From assembly GCA_034521225.1 (NCBI GenBank), contig JAXHMR010000025.1, forward strand, positions 128,426 to 192,425: a DNA stretch of 64,000 nt, given 5' to 3'. Positions 41,625 through 50,453 of the stretch are shown one piece after another. The notes under the pieces are model-generated. The model did no database searches, was not told where the DNA came from, and saw only the letters and a program-made list of their open reading frames with translations. A program made the translations under genes and the position numbers. This stretch comes from Woeseia sp034521225. Its GTDB lineage: Bacteria > Pseudomonadota > Gammaproteobacteria > Steroidobacterales > Woeseiaceae. Numbering within the stretch: position 1 is the first letter of the stretch; each line of letters starts with the position of its first letter.

Positions 41625-43547
41625 ATGCCCAGCATTGAACTACCGGACGGCTCCCGCCGTGACTTTCCGCCGGCTGCAACCGGCACGGACATCGCTGTAT
41701 CAATCTCGAAGAGTCTCGCCCGCGACGCCGTGGCAATCCGGGTCGATGACGAGCTGCGGGACCTGACCCGTTCCATCGATACCGACGCCCGTATCGAGAT
41801 TGTTACACGAGATTCGGCAGACGGTCTCGAGCTGTTACGCCATGATGCCGCGCATGTTCTCGCCGAAGCGGTCAAGGAACTCTGGCCGACGACACAGGTG
41901 ACGATCGGTCCCGCCATTGATAACGGCTTTTATTACGACTTTGCGCGCGATGACCCGTTCACGGCCGAGGACCTCGAGGTCATTGAAGCTCGCATGAAGG
42001 ACATCGTGGATCGCAATGAGAGCATCGTGCGTGAAGTCTGGGAGCGCGACGATGCGGTCCGATTCTTCCGTGACCAGGGCGAAGAATACAAGGCGCGTAT
42101 CATCGAGGACATTCCCGCCGGCGAGACGCTGACGCTTTACCGTCAGGGAGAATTCATCGACCTTTGCCGCGGTCCGCACTTGCCATCGACCGGCAAGCTC
42201 GGCAAGTCGTTCCGGCTATTGCGCGTGTCGGGTGCCTACTGGCGCGGCGATGCGAAGAACGCAATGCTGCAACGGATTTACGGCACGGCGTGGGCCAACG
42301 ACAAACAGTTGCGCACCTACCTGACGCAGCTCGAGGAGGCCGAGAAACGCGACCACAGGAAGCTCGGGCGGACGATGGACCTGTTCCACTTCCAGGAGGA
42401 GGCACCCGGGGCCGTGTTCTGGCACGCGAAAGGCTGGGGCCTGTTCCAGAACCTGATCAACTACATGCGCACCCGCCAGAATGAGGCCGGCTTCCGCGAG
42501 ATCAATACGCCGGAGGTAATGGACCGCAGCCTGTGGGAAGCGTCCGGCCACTGGGAGTCGTTCGGCGAGCACATGTATACGACCGAGACCGAGGACGGCC
42601 GCCATTACGCAATCAAACCAATGAATTGCCCGGGTCACGTGCAGGTTTTCAAGCAAGGCATCACCAGCTATCGCGACCTGCCGGTCCGGCTTGCTGAATT
42701 CGGCAAGGTGCATCGCTATGAACCATCGGGTGCACTGCATGGCATGTTGCGCGTCCGCGCGTTCACGCAGGACGACGCGCACATTTTCTGCACATCTGAG
42801 CAGATAACCGCCGAATCCATTGCCGTTTGCAAGCTGATCCTCGGCATCTACAGCGACTTCGGCTTCGACGATGTGACGATCAAGTTCGCGGACCGGCCGG
42901 AAGTACGCGTCGGCGACGACGCGGTCTGGGACCAGGCCGAACGCGCGCTTAAGAGTGCGCTCGACGAGTCCGGACTCGACTACAGTTACAACCCCGGCGA
43001 AGGTGCTTTCTACGGCCCCAAAGTCGAGTTCGTGCTGCGCGATGCTATCGGCCGCGATTGGCAATGCGGCACACTGCAGGTCGATTTGAACCTGCCGGGG
43101 CGATTGGGCGCGGCGTACATCGCCGAAGACGGCCAAAAGCACACGCCGGTCATGTTGCATCGCGCAATCTTCGGATCGCTGGAGCGCTTTATTGGCATCC
43201 TGCTGGAACACCATGCGGGGCACCTGCCGTTGTGGCTTGCACCTACCCAGGCAAAAGTCCTGACCATCACCTCGGAAGCTGACGACTACGCGCTCGACGT
43301 CGTCGCAAAACTGCGCAACGCGGGCATCGCCGCTGATGCCGACCTGCGCAATGAAAAGATCTCTTACAAGGTGCGCGAGCACAGTGTATCCAAGGTGCCC
43401 GTACTGATGGCTGTCGGGCAGCGCGAAGTCGACGAGAGGACCGTCGCCGTGCGCCGGCTAGGCTCAAAGCACCAGACGGTCTTGCCGCTCGATTCTGCCA
43501 TCGACTCACTGACCAGCGAAATCGTCACCCGCGGTCGTGCCGCCTGA
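41625..43547 (+). CDS. thrS: Threonyl-tRNA synthetase
   Basis: A class II synthetase of 640 residues from ATG 41625 (MPSIELPDGSRRDFP). It has the TGS domain (1-60), the HDAAHVLAEAVKELWP editing domain with the HxxxH zinc site, the catalytic domain with NCPGHVQVFKQG (zinc Cys), VHRYEPSGALHGMLRVRAFTQDDAHIFC (motif 2) and LHRAIFGSLERFIGILLEHHAG (motif 3), and the C-terminal anticodon-binding domain. The usual downstream infC-rpmI-rplT genes are not here; repeats A5, B5 and A6 follow. Its last codons GCC GCC TGA are duplicated 273 bp downstream as part of a repeat. Confidence 0.97.
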   Translation: MPSIELPDGSRRDFPPAATGTDIAVSISKSLARDAVAIRVDDELRDLTRSIDTDARIEIVTRDSADGLELLRHDAAHVLAEAVKELWPTTQVTIGPAIDNGFYYDFARDDPFTAEDLEVIEARMKDIVDRNESIVREVWERDDAVRFFRDQGEEYKARIIEDIPAGETLTLYRQGEFIDLCRGPHLPSTGKLGKSFRLLRVSGAYWRGDAKNAMLQRIYGTAWANDKQLRTYLTQLEEAEKRDHRKLGRTMDLFHFQEEAPGAVFWHAKGWGLFQNLINYMRTRQNEAGFREINTPEVMDRSLWEASGHWESFGEHMYTTETEDGRHYAIKPMNCPGHVQVFKQGITSYRDLPVRLAEFGKVHRYEPSGALHGMLRVRAFTQDDAHIFCTSEQITAESIAVCKLILGIYSDFGFDDVTIKFADRPEVRVGDDAVWDQAERALKSALDESGLDYSYNPGEGAFYGPKVEFVLRDAIGRDWQCGTLQVDLNLPGRLGAAYIAEDGQKHTPVMLHRAIFGSLERFIGILLEHHAGHLPLWLAPTQAKVLTITSEADDYALDVVAKLRNAGIAADADLRNEKISYKVREHSVSKVPVLMAVGQREVDERTVAVRRLGSKHQTVLPLDSAIDSLTSEIVTRGRAA

Positions 43548-43548
43548 C

Positions 43549-43650
43549 CCGGATTATTCGTGAACGCCACGGAGGCCGGGGCGGAGGTGTGCCCCGGGGA
43601 GGGCTTTCAGGGCTGTGCCGGACAGGGACGTCCGGCACAGAGCGTACAGG
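43549..43650. repeat. Family A half element, copy 5
   Basis: Starts CCGGATTATTCGTGAACGCC and runs through the centre to AGCGTACAGG, where it stops abruptly and family B sequence begins. The right half is missing. Confidence 0.88.
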
Positions 43651-43810
43651 TGCCCCTTCGCGAGGCGCGCAGCACTCACGTCATCGCGAGGAGCGCAGCG
43701 ACGTGGCGACCTCGCACGGATAATGACTCTGCCAATCAGAACGAGATTGCCACGCCCTCCGGGCTCGCAATGACAAGAGGCTGCGGCACCCTCCGGGCTC
43801 GTAACGGCAG
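43651..43810. repeat. Family B dispersed repeats, cluster 5
   Basis: Contains GCGAGGCGCGCAGC, GTCATCGCGAGGAGCGCAGC, GATAATGACTCTGCCAATCA and GCCACGCCCTCCGGGCTCGC. It is placed exactly between half copy A5 and full copy A6. Confidence 0.88.
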
Positions 43811-43818
43811 TGCCGCCT

Positions 43819-44013
43819 GACCCGGATTATTCGTGAACGCCACGGAGGCCGGAGCGGAGGTGTGCCCCGGGGAGGGCTTTCCAGGGCTGTGCCGGACAGG
43901 GACGTCCGGCACAGAGCGTACAGGGACGTATTCACAGCGTCCCTGAAAAGCCCTCCCCGGGGTGCGCCTCCGCTTACCACCACAGCAAAGCGTTCCACGA
44001 ATAATCCGGGTCA
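43819..44013. repeat. Family A palindromic element, copy 6
   Basis: Full length, ends CCCGGATTATTCGTGAACGC and CGTTCCACGAATAATCCGGG. Bases 43810-43852 are identical to 43537-43579, which includes the last 11 bases of thrS, so this copy and copy 5 arose by direct duplication, not by independent insertion. Confidence 0.92.
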
Positions 44014-44172
44014 GGCAGCCCCGTGTGACGCTGCGCGCAGTGCAATTGTGCGGCAGGTCACAAATTCCGCACGCCGAACCCCCTTCGCAATAGCCACCCT
44101 GCCACCGGCGGCTATACTCGGTGGCCCCGAAAGCTCTACCTGGCGTTCAACATAACTTAGCGGAGGATGGCC

Positions 44173-47145
44173 GTGGCGCTCGAGCAATTCAAGACACAGG
44201 TGCTGCTGTTGCACAGCGAGCAAAGCACTCTGGATGCGCTTGGAGCCGGCTTCGGCGACAGGTACTCGGTCCACTATGCGACCACAGGGACCGAAGCCCT
44301 GAACACGATCGGCGAAGTACCGATACACGTTATCGTATCCGCGCAGAACCTGCCCGGCATGAGTGGCCTGGAGGCCCTGCGAGAGGCGCGCAAGCGCTCA
44401 CCCGATACGATCGGAATCCTGCTTGCGGGCAGCGACCGTGCTGACGGGCTCGAAGCACTGGTCGGTGACAAGGAAGTATTCCAGATCGTCCGCGGGTCCA
44501 TTACGCCGGACGCCCTGCTCAAACTGATCGAGACAGCGACGCGCCGTGTGCGGCTGATGACGCTGGCGGAATCGGCCAACGATACCGCTGCCGATGTCGA
44601 TGAACCCTCGATCGACTCAAGCGGCGAGCATATCGTCATGGAGACGGCGGAGAACGGAGCCAGCATCATCAGCGACGGCACCGGCCGGATGCCGGCGCTG
44701 AAACCGGAACGAATCCAGAGCTCGCCGCACGCCGGCGGCCGCGAAGTGGATGTGCTCGTCCTGACCAAGGATGAGGAATTTCTCAGGACGATCAGGGATT
44801 CGTCGCGTGGCATGCACAATGTGCATCATGCGACCACCGCCAACCAGGCGCAGGAAATTTTGCGCGGCCACAAGGTCGGCGTGCTGGTCACCGACGCCGC
44901 CGTTGCCGGCGCCAGGATCCAGGTGCTGACGCAGGCACTGCGTGCCGACGCACCGCGGCTCGTCGCCGTCGTGGCCGGGCGCCGCGATGACGGCGAACAG
45001 CTGATGGAACTGATCAACCAGGGACAGGTGTACCGGTTCCTGATGAAGCCGGTGTCACCGGGCCGCGCACGCCTGGCGATTGAAGCGTCCGTCAAGTATC
45101 ACCTGGACGCGCCCGACAGCGTATTCAAAAGTCAGGTAGCCGCACCGGCTGTCCAAGCCGCACCGGCTGTCCAAGCCGCACCGGCCCAGCGGCCGCCAGC
45201 TACGCCCTCGAAACCGGCCCCAAAGCAGGAGGCGCCGCCGGCCCCCACCGCGCGGAAGGCACCACCCGCCGCCGAACCACGCAAATCGCTTGCCGACAGT
45301 GGCCGGCGCATTGCGCCGGTCATTGGTCCGGACCCGGCTGCCGGCAATGCGGCACCTGCAGGAGATATCCCTAACCCGATGGCACTCGATGCCGGCGATA
45401 GCGGCGGCATCATGTCCGGCAAGATGCCGTTGTTTGCCGGTGCGGGCGTTGCCGCCGTCCTGGCCATTATCGGAATCTGGAGTCTTTTCGGCGGTTCGAC
45501 CGAGGTACCGACCGACAGAACGGCACCAACCGGGACACCAGCCGTCGCCGAAACCGCCAAAACTGCCGGCGACGCGGCCGGCGACAACAACAGCAACGTC
45601 GCCGGCGAGCCCGTGCGCCGCCCGGCGGTTACTGAATCCGACGTGCCAGCGATGCTCCGGGAACCCGCCGCGACGCCCGCCGAAGCGGCGCCGGCCTGGG
45701 CTGGCATGCTTGAAGACGCACGGCTGGCCCGCGATGCCGGGCAGATTATTGCGCCGCCCGGCAATAACGCCGTTGAACGCTACATCGCCGCGCGGGACGC
45801 ATTCCCGGACAATGAAACGATCGCATCAGAGCTGGCGCTGCTGATGGATGAAGTTTACGGCATGGCCGAGACAGCATTGCTCGACAACCGGACGGCGGAT
45901 GCTGCCGCGGCGCTGAAATCGGTCGCGCTGGCCGACGCCGGCAGCCCGCGGCTCGCTTTCCTGAATGCGCAACTGGCACAGATGCAGTTGCGCTCGGCGC
46001 TGGACGGCGCGCGCAATGCCATACGCGAAGGTCGCTTTGAAGATGCCGGACGCCTGCTGAATCGCGCGCAGGCCTATGCCGGCACCAATACAGCCGAGGT
46101 GAGCCAGCTTGCCGAAGACCTGGCGCAGGCTCGCAGCGCACAGCAGGTCGACGAAGTGCTCGCAATGGCGAGCGAGCGCCTTGCCGCGGACCAGCTGACG
46201 GCGCCATCCAATGACAACGCACGCTATTACTTCGAACTGGCATTGACCAATGATCCGGACAATAAGGCCGCGCAGCAGGGTCTCAATGCAATCGCAAGCA
46301 GGCTGGTTCTGCGTGCGCGCGCGGCCATCGACGCAGGCAGTCTCGATGATGCGCAAGCGTTGCTCGACGATGCCCGGGCACTCGACCCCGCAAGCGCCGA
46401 CCTCGAAGCGTCGGTTGCCGCGCTCGAAGCAGCGCGCGAACGTATCGCCGCGGACGAACGGCAGGCCGCCGCCGAGCGTGCGGAAGCCGCTCGCCAGGCT
46501 GCTGCGGCTCGTGAGGAAGCGGCGCGCCAGGCGGAAGCTGAACGGCTGGCCGATCTCGAACAGCAGCAGGCCGAAGCTGCCGCAGCGACGGTCGCCGGCG
46601 ACACCATCGCCGAAACAGACGCTAGCGATGCGAGCAGCGCAGTCACAGAAGAAGGCGCGTTGGAGGACAGCAGCCCTTCGGCCAGCTCGGCAGCCGGTGG
46701 ACCCGGTTCCCTGCCCTTTGACGGCCCCGTTGATGGGCTCGCCGACAATGCGATCGCGGGCGGCAGCGCCAAAACCGGGGGCACGAGCTCTACGGACAAC
46801 GATGGAAGTCTGGCGAGCGATGCGCCGGCGGCCGCCGCATCGGACACATCAGGCAGCGAAGATGAAATCGTCGCGATCAGCCGCCTGACCCGTGTCAATT
46901 ACGTCGCGCCCAAATACCCACGCAGCGCCGCGCGCCGCAATATTTCAGGTTGGGTTGATATTGCGTTTACGGTATCGCCGCAAGGCAGCGTGACCAATAT
47001 CGACATTACGGAATCGGCACCCGGCTCGATATTCGATGATGCCGCGAGGGAAGCCGTCGCCGAATGGCGCTTCGATCCGGTCGTCGAGAACGGCATCGCC
47101 GTGTCGAAGCGCGTTGCAGTACGCATGTCGTTCAACCTCGAATAG
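44173..47145 (+). CDS. Receiver-receiver-TM-helical repeat-TonB domain fusion protein
   Basis: A 990-residue protein of unusual architecture. Residues 6-123 form a receiver-like domain in which the phosphoryl Asp is replaced (VSAQNLPGMSG) and the KP pair reads RG, so it is a pseudo-receiver. Residues 192-313 form a second receiver; its Asp (VTDAA, about 241) and Lys-Pro (FLMKP, about 292) remain. A Pro/Ala-rich linker leads to one membrane helix (417-439, PLFAGAGVAAVLAIIGIWSL). The periplasmic side has TPR-like helices (about 500-740), an Ala/Glu/Arg coiled coil (745-805), a low-complexity linker, and a TonB C-terminal domain (about 901-990, with YPRSAARRNISGWVDIAF). GGAGG lies six bases before GTG 44173 and abuts ATG 44167, so GTG is preferred. 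Inferred: a TonB-type transducer whose cytoplasmic end receives signals. No exbB/exbD is nearby. Confidence 0.88.
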   Translation: MALEQFKTQVLLLHSEQSTLDALGAGFGDRYSVHYATTGTEALNTIGEVPIHVIVSAQNLPGMSGLEALREARKRSPDTIGILLAGSDRADGLEALVGDKEVFQIVRGSITPDALLKLIETATRRVRLMTLAESANDTAADVDEPSIDSSGEHIVMETAENGASIISDGTGRMPALKPERIQSSPHAGGREVDVLVLTKDEEFLRTIRDSSRGMHNVHHATTANQAQEILRGHKVGVLVTDAAVAGARIQVLTQALRADAPRLVAVVAGRRDDGEQLMELINQGQVYRFLMKPVSPGRARLAIEASVKYHLDAPDSVFKSQVAAPAVQAAPAVQAAPAQRPPATPSKPAPKQEAPPAPTARKAPPAAEPRKSLADSGRRIAPVIGPDPAAGNAAPAGDIPNPMALDAGDSGGIMSGKMPLFAGAGVAAVLAIIGIWSLFGGSTEVPTDRTAPTGTPAVAETAKTAGDAAGDNNSNVAGEPVRRPAVTESDVPAMLREPAATPAEAAPAWAGMLEDARLARDAGQIIAPPGNNAVERYIAARDAFPDNETIASELALLMDEVYGMAETALLDNRTADAAAALKSVALADAGSPRLAFLNAQLAQMQLRSALDGARNAIREGRFEDAGRLLNRAQAYAGTNTAEVSQLAEDLAQARSAQQVDEVLAMASERLAADQLTAPSNDNARYYFELALTNDPDNKAAQQGLNAIASRLVLRARAAIDAGSLDDAQALLDDARALDPASADLEASVAALEAARERIAADERQAAAERAEAARQAAAAREEAARQAEAERLADLEQQQAEAAAATVAGDTIAETDASDASSAVTEEGALEDSSPSASSAAGGPGSLPFDGPVDGLADNAIAGGSAKTGGTSSTDNDGSLASDAPAAAASDTSGSEDEIVAISRLTRVNYVAPKYPRSAARRNISGWVDIAFTVSPQGSVTNIDITESAPGSIFDDAAREAVAEWRFDPVVENGIAVSKRVAVRMSFNLE

Positions 47146-47249
47146 GGTCCGGGCTTACCCCACAAGCCGGGCCCGGCAGTGCCCGGCCTGATTGCCGAGC
47201 AACGTCAATATCGCTACTCTGTGCCGACGGTCGTGCCCGGACTGTCGTA

Positions 47250-47952
47250 ATGAATCATCCGCCGAAGACGAAACCCAAGCCAGGCCGCAAGCAGCAGCAG
47301 CGTAGCCTGCGCACGCAGGAAAAACTACTGGATGCCGCCGCGGAAGCATTTGCCGAAAACGGTTTCAACGGGACATCGACGCGCGACATTGCTGAGCGCG
47401 CCGGAGTACACCACCCCCTGATCACCTATCACTTCCGAAACAAGGAAGAACTGTGGAGAGCGGCCGCAGATCGCGTGTATCGCCGTTTTCGCGGCACGCT
47501 CGCCGCGAAGCGCGCCAGTCTTTCCGATAAACCACCGCGGGAACTCACAGCTGAACTGTTGCGCACATTCATAGAGTTTGCCGCAAAGAACCCGGAACTT
47601 CACAAGATCATGTTCCAGGAATCCGGGCACGATAACCCGCGCATGGAGTGGCTCATCGAGCGCCACCTGAAACCGGTTTTTGAAATAGGGGTGCAGGACC
47701 TCGAGCCGGTTGCAGGAAGCCGGCATCGCGCCCGCCGGAAACACGGCATTGCTGTACAACCTGATGCGCATGTGCGGCGGCGCCCTGCTGGCGCTGAAAA
47801 TCGAGGTCAAGGGCACGACCGGACTGGATCTGGACCAGCCGGAGATGCGGGACGAGCTGGTCGACCTGATTGTAAACGTGTTCCTGCCGGGCGACGGACT
47901 CCGAGGAGCACCGGCATCCCCTGCGGGGGATGCCGGTGCGGAGCTGAAATAA
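47250..47952 (+). CDS. TetR-family regulator, frameshifted, with repeat-derived tail
   Basis: From ATG 47250 the N-terminal helix-turn-helix is clear (EKLLDAAAEAFAENGFNGTSTRDIAERAGVHHPLITYHFRNKEELW). After VQDLEP the frame gives Arg-rich nonsense. One base removed near 47704-47710 restores LQEAGIAPAGNTALLYNLM and MRDELVDLIVNVFLPG, a proper TetR ligand domain. The span (703 nt) is one base over 234 codons. The last residues (GLRGAPASPAGDAGAELK in that frame) come from a short family D hairpin at 47905-47940. It is convergent with the XdhC gene (8 bp apart). Ligand and targets unknown. Confidence 0.82.
47905..47940. repeat. Family D hairpin repeat, short copy 3
   Basis: GAGCACCGGCATCCCC and GGGGATGCCGGTGC pair perfectly around TGCG. 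It corresponds to the outer arms of copies 1 and 2 without the spacer. It sits between the ends of the convergent TetR and XdhC genes, where it could act as a bidirectional terminator. Confidence 0.8.
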
Positions 47953-47959
47953 GCGCCGC

Positions 47960-49027
47960 CTAAATCCGCTTCCGTCGTGCCAGCACCTCATGAATCTCGG
48001 CAATGATCGACAGTGCAATCGACGCCGGTCCGCGCCCGCCGATATCCATGCCGGCCGGTCCATGCACGCGCCCCGCCAGCCCGCTGGCAGCCGGTCCCAG
48101 ATCATCGAGCAAGCGGCGCCGCCGATCGATCGGCCCGAGCAAACCGACGTACGGAACCTTGCTGGAGGAAAGCCACTCGAGATAGGCACGATCCGATTGC
48201 AAATGGTGGCTCATGACGATAACGGCATCGATACCGGACAACGGCATGCGCTTGCCGAACCCGGCCACCGGTTCGTTCAGGACGGCCTCGGCCTGTTCAA
48301 AGTTGCCGCTCTGGATGTAGGCGGGCCGGTGATCCTGCACGATGACACGCCAGCCGAGCTCCGCGATCAGGCGCACGACCGGCTCGGCATCGGGTCCACC
48401 GCCCAGCACGAGAATGCGCGGCGGCGGCTGCAATAGTGCATAAAGCACATGAACTTTCCGGCCGGCTACGTCCTGCATGCGAGTAAATGACGCCGTGCGC
48501 TCGAGGCTCTCGGCAACACAGGTGGCCGTTTCCAGCCGGGCGGATTCGGCGATTCCCCACGCAGTGCACCCGGCCCCGGCCTGGACCAGCGTGGCGCCGG
48601 CTTCGACGAGTTCTGATTCCGATTCCAGCACCGTCACGGCCACACCAGGCTCGTCGCCCGCGTAGACGGCCGCCATCGCGGCAAATGGCTGATAGCCTGA
48701 CCCGGCGGCCAGCGGCTGCAGAAATATGCGCATCAGGCCATCACACCCGACGCCGAGACCCCACAACTCTTCGTCATCCCGGCCCAGATCGTAGGTTACC
48801 GACTGGGGCACGCCGCTTTCGCTGACTTGTTGCGCGCGCGATGCAAGATCACCTTCGAGACAGCCGCCCGACAACATGCCCTGGAACTTTCCGTCGGCGG
48901 TCATCAGCATGCGCGCACCCGTCTTGCTGTACGTCGAGCCGGCGGTTTCAAACACGGTCGCGAGAACCAGGTCGCGGCCCTGATCACTCCAGCGCTGGAA
49001 CGCATCCAGCAGGTTACGCGGATTCAT
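47960..49027 (-). CDS. XdhC/CoxI-family molybdenum hydroxylase maturation factor
   Basis: XdhC proteins bind molybdenum cofactor, help its sulfuration and hand it to xanthine dehydrogenase-type apoenzymes. The 355-residue product from 49027 (MNPRNLLDAFQRWSDQG) has the XdhC N-terminal domain (VLATVFETAGSTYSKTGARM, GMLSGGCLEGDL) and the C-terminal Rossmann domain (ILVLGGGPDAEPVVRLIAELGW, HHLQSDRAYLEWL, GLLGP, GPAGMDIGGRGPASIALSIIAEI). It is the last gene of a minus-strand set coxG-coxS-coxM-xdhC. Confidence 0.92.
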   Translation of the reverse strand: MNPRNLLDAFQRWSDQGRDLVLATVFETAGSTYSKTGARMLMTADGKFQGMLSGGCLEGDLASRAQQVSESGVPQSVTYDLGRDDEELWGLGVGCDGLMRIFLQPLAAGSGYQPFAAMAAVYAGDEPGVAVTVLESESELVEAGATLVQAGAGCTAWGIAESARLETATCVAESLERTASFTRMQDVAGRKVHVLYALLQPPPRILVLGGGPDAEPVVRLIAELGWRVIVQDHRPAYIQSGNFEQAEAVLNEPVAGFGKRMPLSGIDAVIVMSHHLQSDRAYLEWLSSSKVPYVGLLGPIDRRRRLLDDLGPAASGLAGRVHGPAGMDIGGRGPASIALSIIAEIHEVLARRKRI

Positions 49028-49104
49028 GGCGCAACGCCTCGCGTTTCTTGAGTTGCGACATGCAGCAAATGTCGAATAAGCACAGTGGCACGGCGGCACG
49101 GTGC

Positions 49105-49920
49105 TCAGTCACACATTTCCTCCACGGCCCGGCGAGCCATGGCAATCACGAGGTGCGCCCGGTATTGGGCGTCGGCGTGCATGTCACTGGATAGTGCATC
49201 CGGATCAATCGTGACGCCGTCAAGCGATGAAACACTGAACTTCTTCGCTAGTGCCGCCTCGATATCGCGAGCCCGAAACACCGCGGGCGCCGCACCGGTC
49301 ACCGCGACGCGCACGCGGTCGCTATCTCCTTCGCCATCGCCGGTCTCCACTACCATGACACCGGCAATGGCATAGCGCGACGCTGGATTTGCAAATTTTG
49401 CATAGGCCGCTCGTTGCGGCACCGGGAACCGCAGCGCAACGAGAATTTCACCCTCCTCGAGCGCGGTTTCAAACATGCCGAGAAAAAACTCCTCCGCGGT
49501 AATCTCGCGCCGGTCGGTAACGAGCACTGCATTCAGGCCCAGCACCGCTGCCGGGTAGTCAGCGGCCGGGTCATTGTTCGCGACCGAGCCACCGATGGTG
49601 CCGCGATTACGTACCTGCGGGTCGCCAACGCACCGCACCAGGCTGGTCAGAGCCGGGAGACGCTGCCTGATGAGGGTGCTGGCGGCGATATCGGCATGAA
49701 TTGTCATCGCGCCGATTTCGATGAAGTGCCGATGCTCGCGAATGCCGCGGAGATCGCTGATCGCACCAAGGTCGATCAGCGCACCCGGCTGCGCCAGCCG
49801 GAACTTCAAAGTCGGGAGCAGCGTCATGCCGCCGGCAAGCAACGTCGCGTCGTCATGCTCGCGTAACAGCGTGAGTGCTTCGTCCAGCGTACCAGGGCGA
49901 TAATAGTTAAAATCATGCAT
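49105..49920 (-). CDS. coxM: Molybdenum hydroxylase FAD-binding (medium) subunit, CoxM type
   Basis: This subunit carries FAD and passes electrons out of a xanthine dehydrogenase/CO dehydrogenase-type enzyme. The 271-residue product has FNYYRPGTLDEALTLL at the N-terminus, the FAD motif LLAGGMTLLPTLKFR (AGGxxLL), and GGSVANNDPAADYPAAVLGL (the TxGG-like second FAD motif, here RNRGTIGGS). The C-terminal domain is CO_deh_flav_C-like. It lies 42 bp after coxS. No large subunit gene is adjacent. Confidence 0.94.
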   Translation of the reverse strand: MHDFNYYRPGTLDEALTLLREHDDATLLAGGMTLLPTLKFRLAQPGALIDLGAISDLRGIREHRHFIEIGAMTIHADIAASTLIRQRLPALTSLVRCVGDPQVRNRGTIGGSVANNDPAADYPAAVLGLNAVLVTDRREITAEEFFLGMFETALEEGEILVALRFPVPQRAAYAKFANPASRYAIAGVMVVETGDGEGDSDRVRVAVTGAAPAVFRARDIEAALAKKFSVSSLDGVTIDPDALSSDMHADAQYRAHLVIAMARRAVEEMCD

Positions 49921-49962
49921 GCGGGTGGCCCGTGCCTGCGTCCTGTTCCGTTGTAAGCCGGT

Positions 49963-50436
49963 TCACTTGTCGCGCATCGCGGCCGCTGCCGCACGAATTG
50001 CCCGCACGATATTCTGGTAGCCGGTGCAGCGGCACAGGTTTCCCTCGAGCCAGTAGCGAATCTCATCGTCAGTGGGATCGGGATTGTTTTGCAGTAACTC
50101 GAGCGCGCTCATGATCATGCCCGGTGTACAAAAGCCGCACTGCAGCCCATGCTGCTCGCGAAAAGCCTCCTGCAACGGATGCAGACTGCCATTTTCCGCA
50201 ACGCCTTCTATCGTCGTTACGGTCCTGTCCGCAACCTGAACCGCCAGCATCGTGCAACTCTTGACCGAGTGCCCGTCCACGTGCACGACGCAGGCACCGC
50301 ACTGGCTGGTATCGCAACCAACGTGCGTGCCGGTGCGACCAAGAGGGCCGCGCAACATATCGACGAGCAGCGTGCGCGCCTCGACATTCGCGCTTACCGG
50401 TTCATCGTTCAGATTGAAAGCAACGTTGATCGTCAT
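49963..50436 (-). CDS. coxS: Molybdenum hydroxylase 2Fe-2S (small) subunit, CoxS type
   Basis: A 157-residue iron-sulfur subunit from ATG 50436 (MTINVAFNLNDEPVSANVE). The N-terminal plant-type ferredoxin motif is THVGCDTSQCGACVVHVDG with a later C in VKSCTML. The C-terminal helical domain carries the second cluster in QCGFCTPGMIMSA and CRCTGYQNIVRA. All eight Cys are present. A longer frame to 50475 adds a non-conserved leader. It is 17 bp after coxG. Confidence 0.95.
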   Translation of the reverse strand: MTINVAFNLNDEPVSANVEARTLLVDMLRGPLGRTGTHVGCDTSQCGACVVHVDGHSVKSCTMLAVQVADRTVTTIEGVAENGSLHPLQEAFREQHGLQCGFCTPGMIMSALELLQNNPDPTDDEIRYWLEGNLCRCTGYQNIVRAIRAAAAAMRDK

Positions 50437-50453
50437 GTTTTCCAAACAACCTT

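Noticed and set aside
47064..47250. N-terminal extension of the TetR frame into the TonB-fusion gene
   Set aside because: It overlaps the coding end of the upstream gene and has no TetR-like sequence; the ATG at 47250 gives the normal start.
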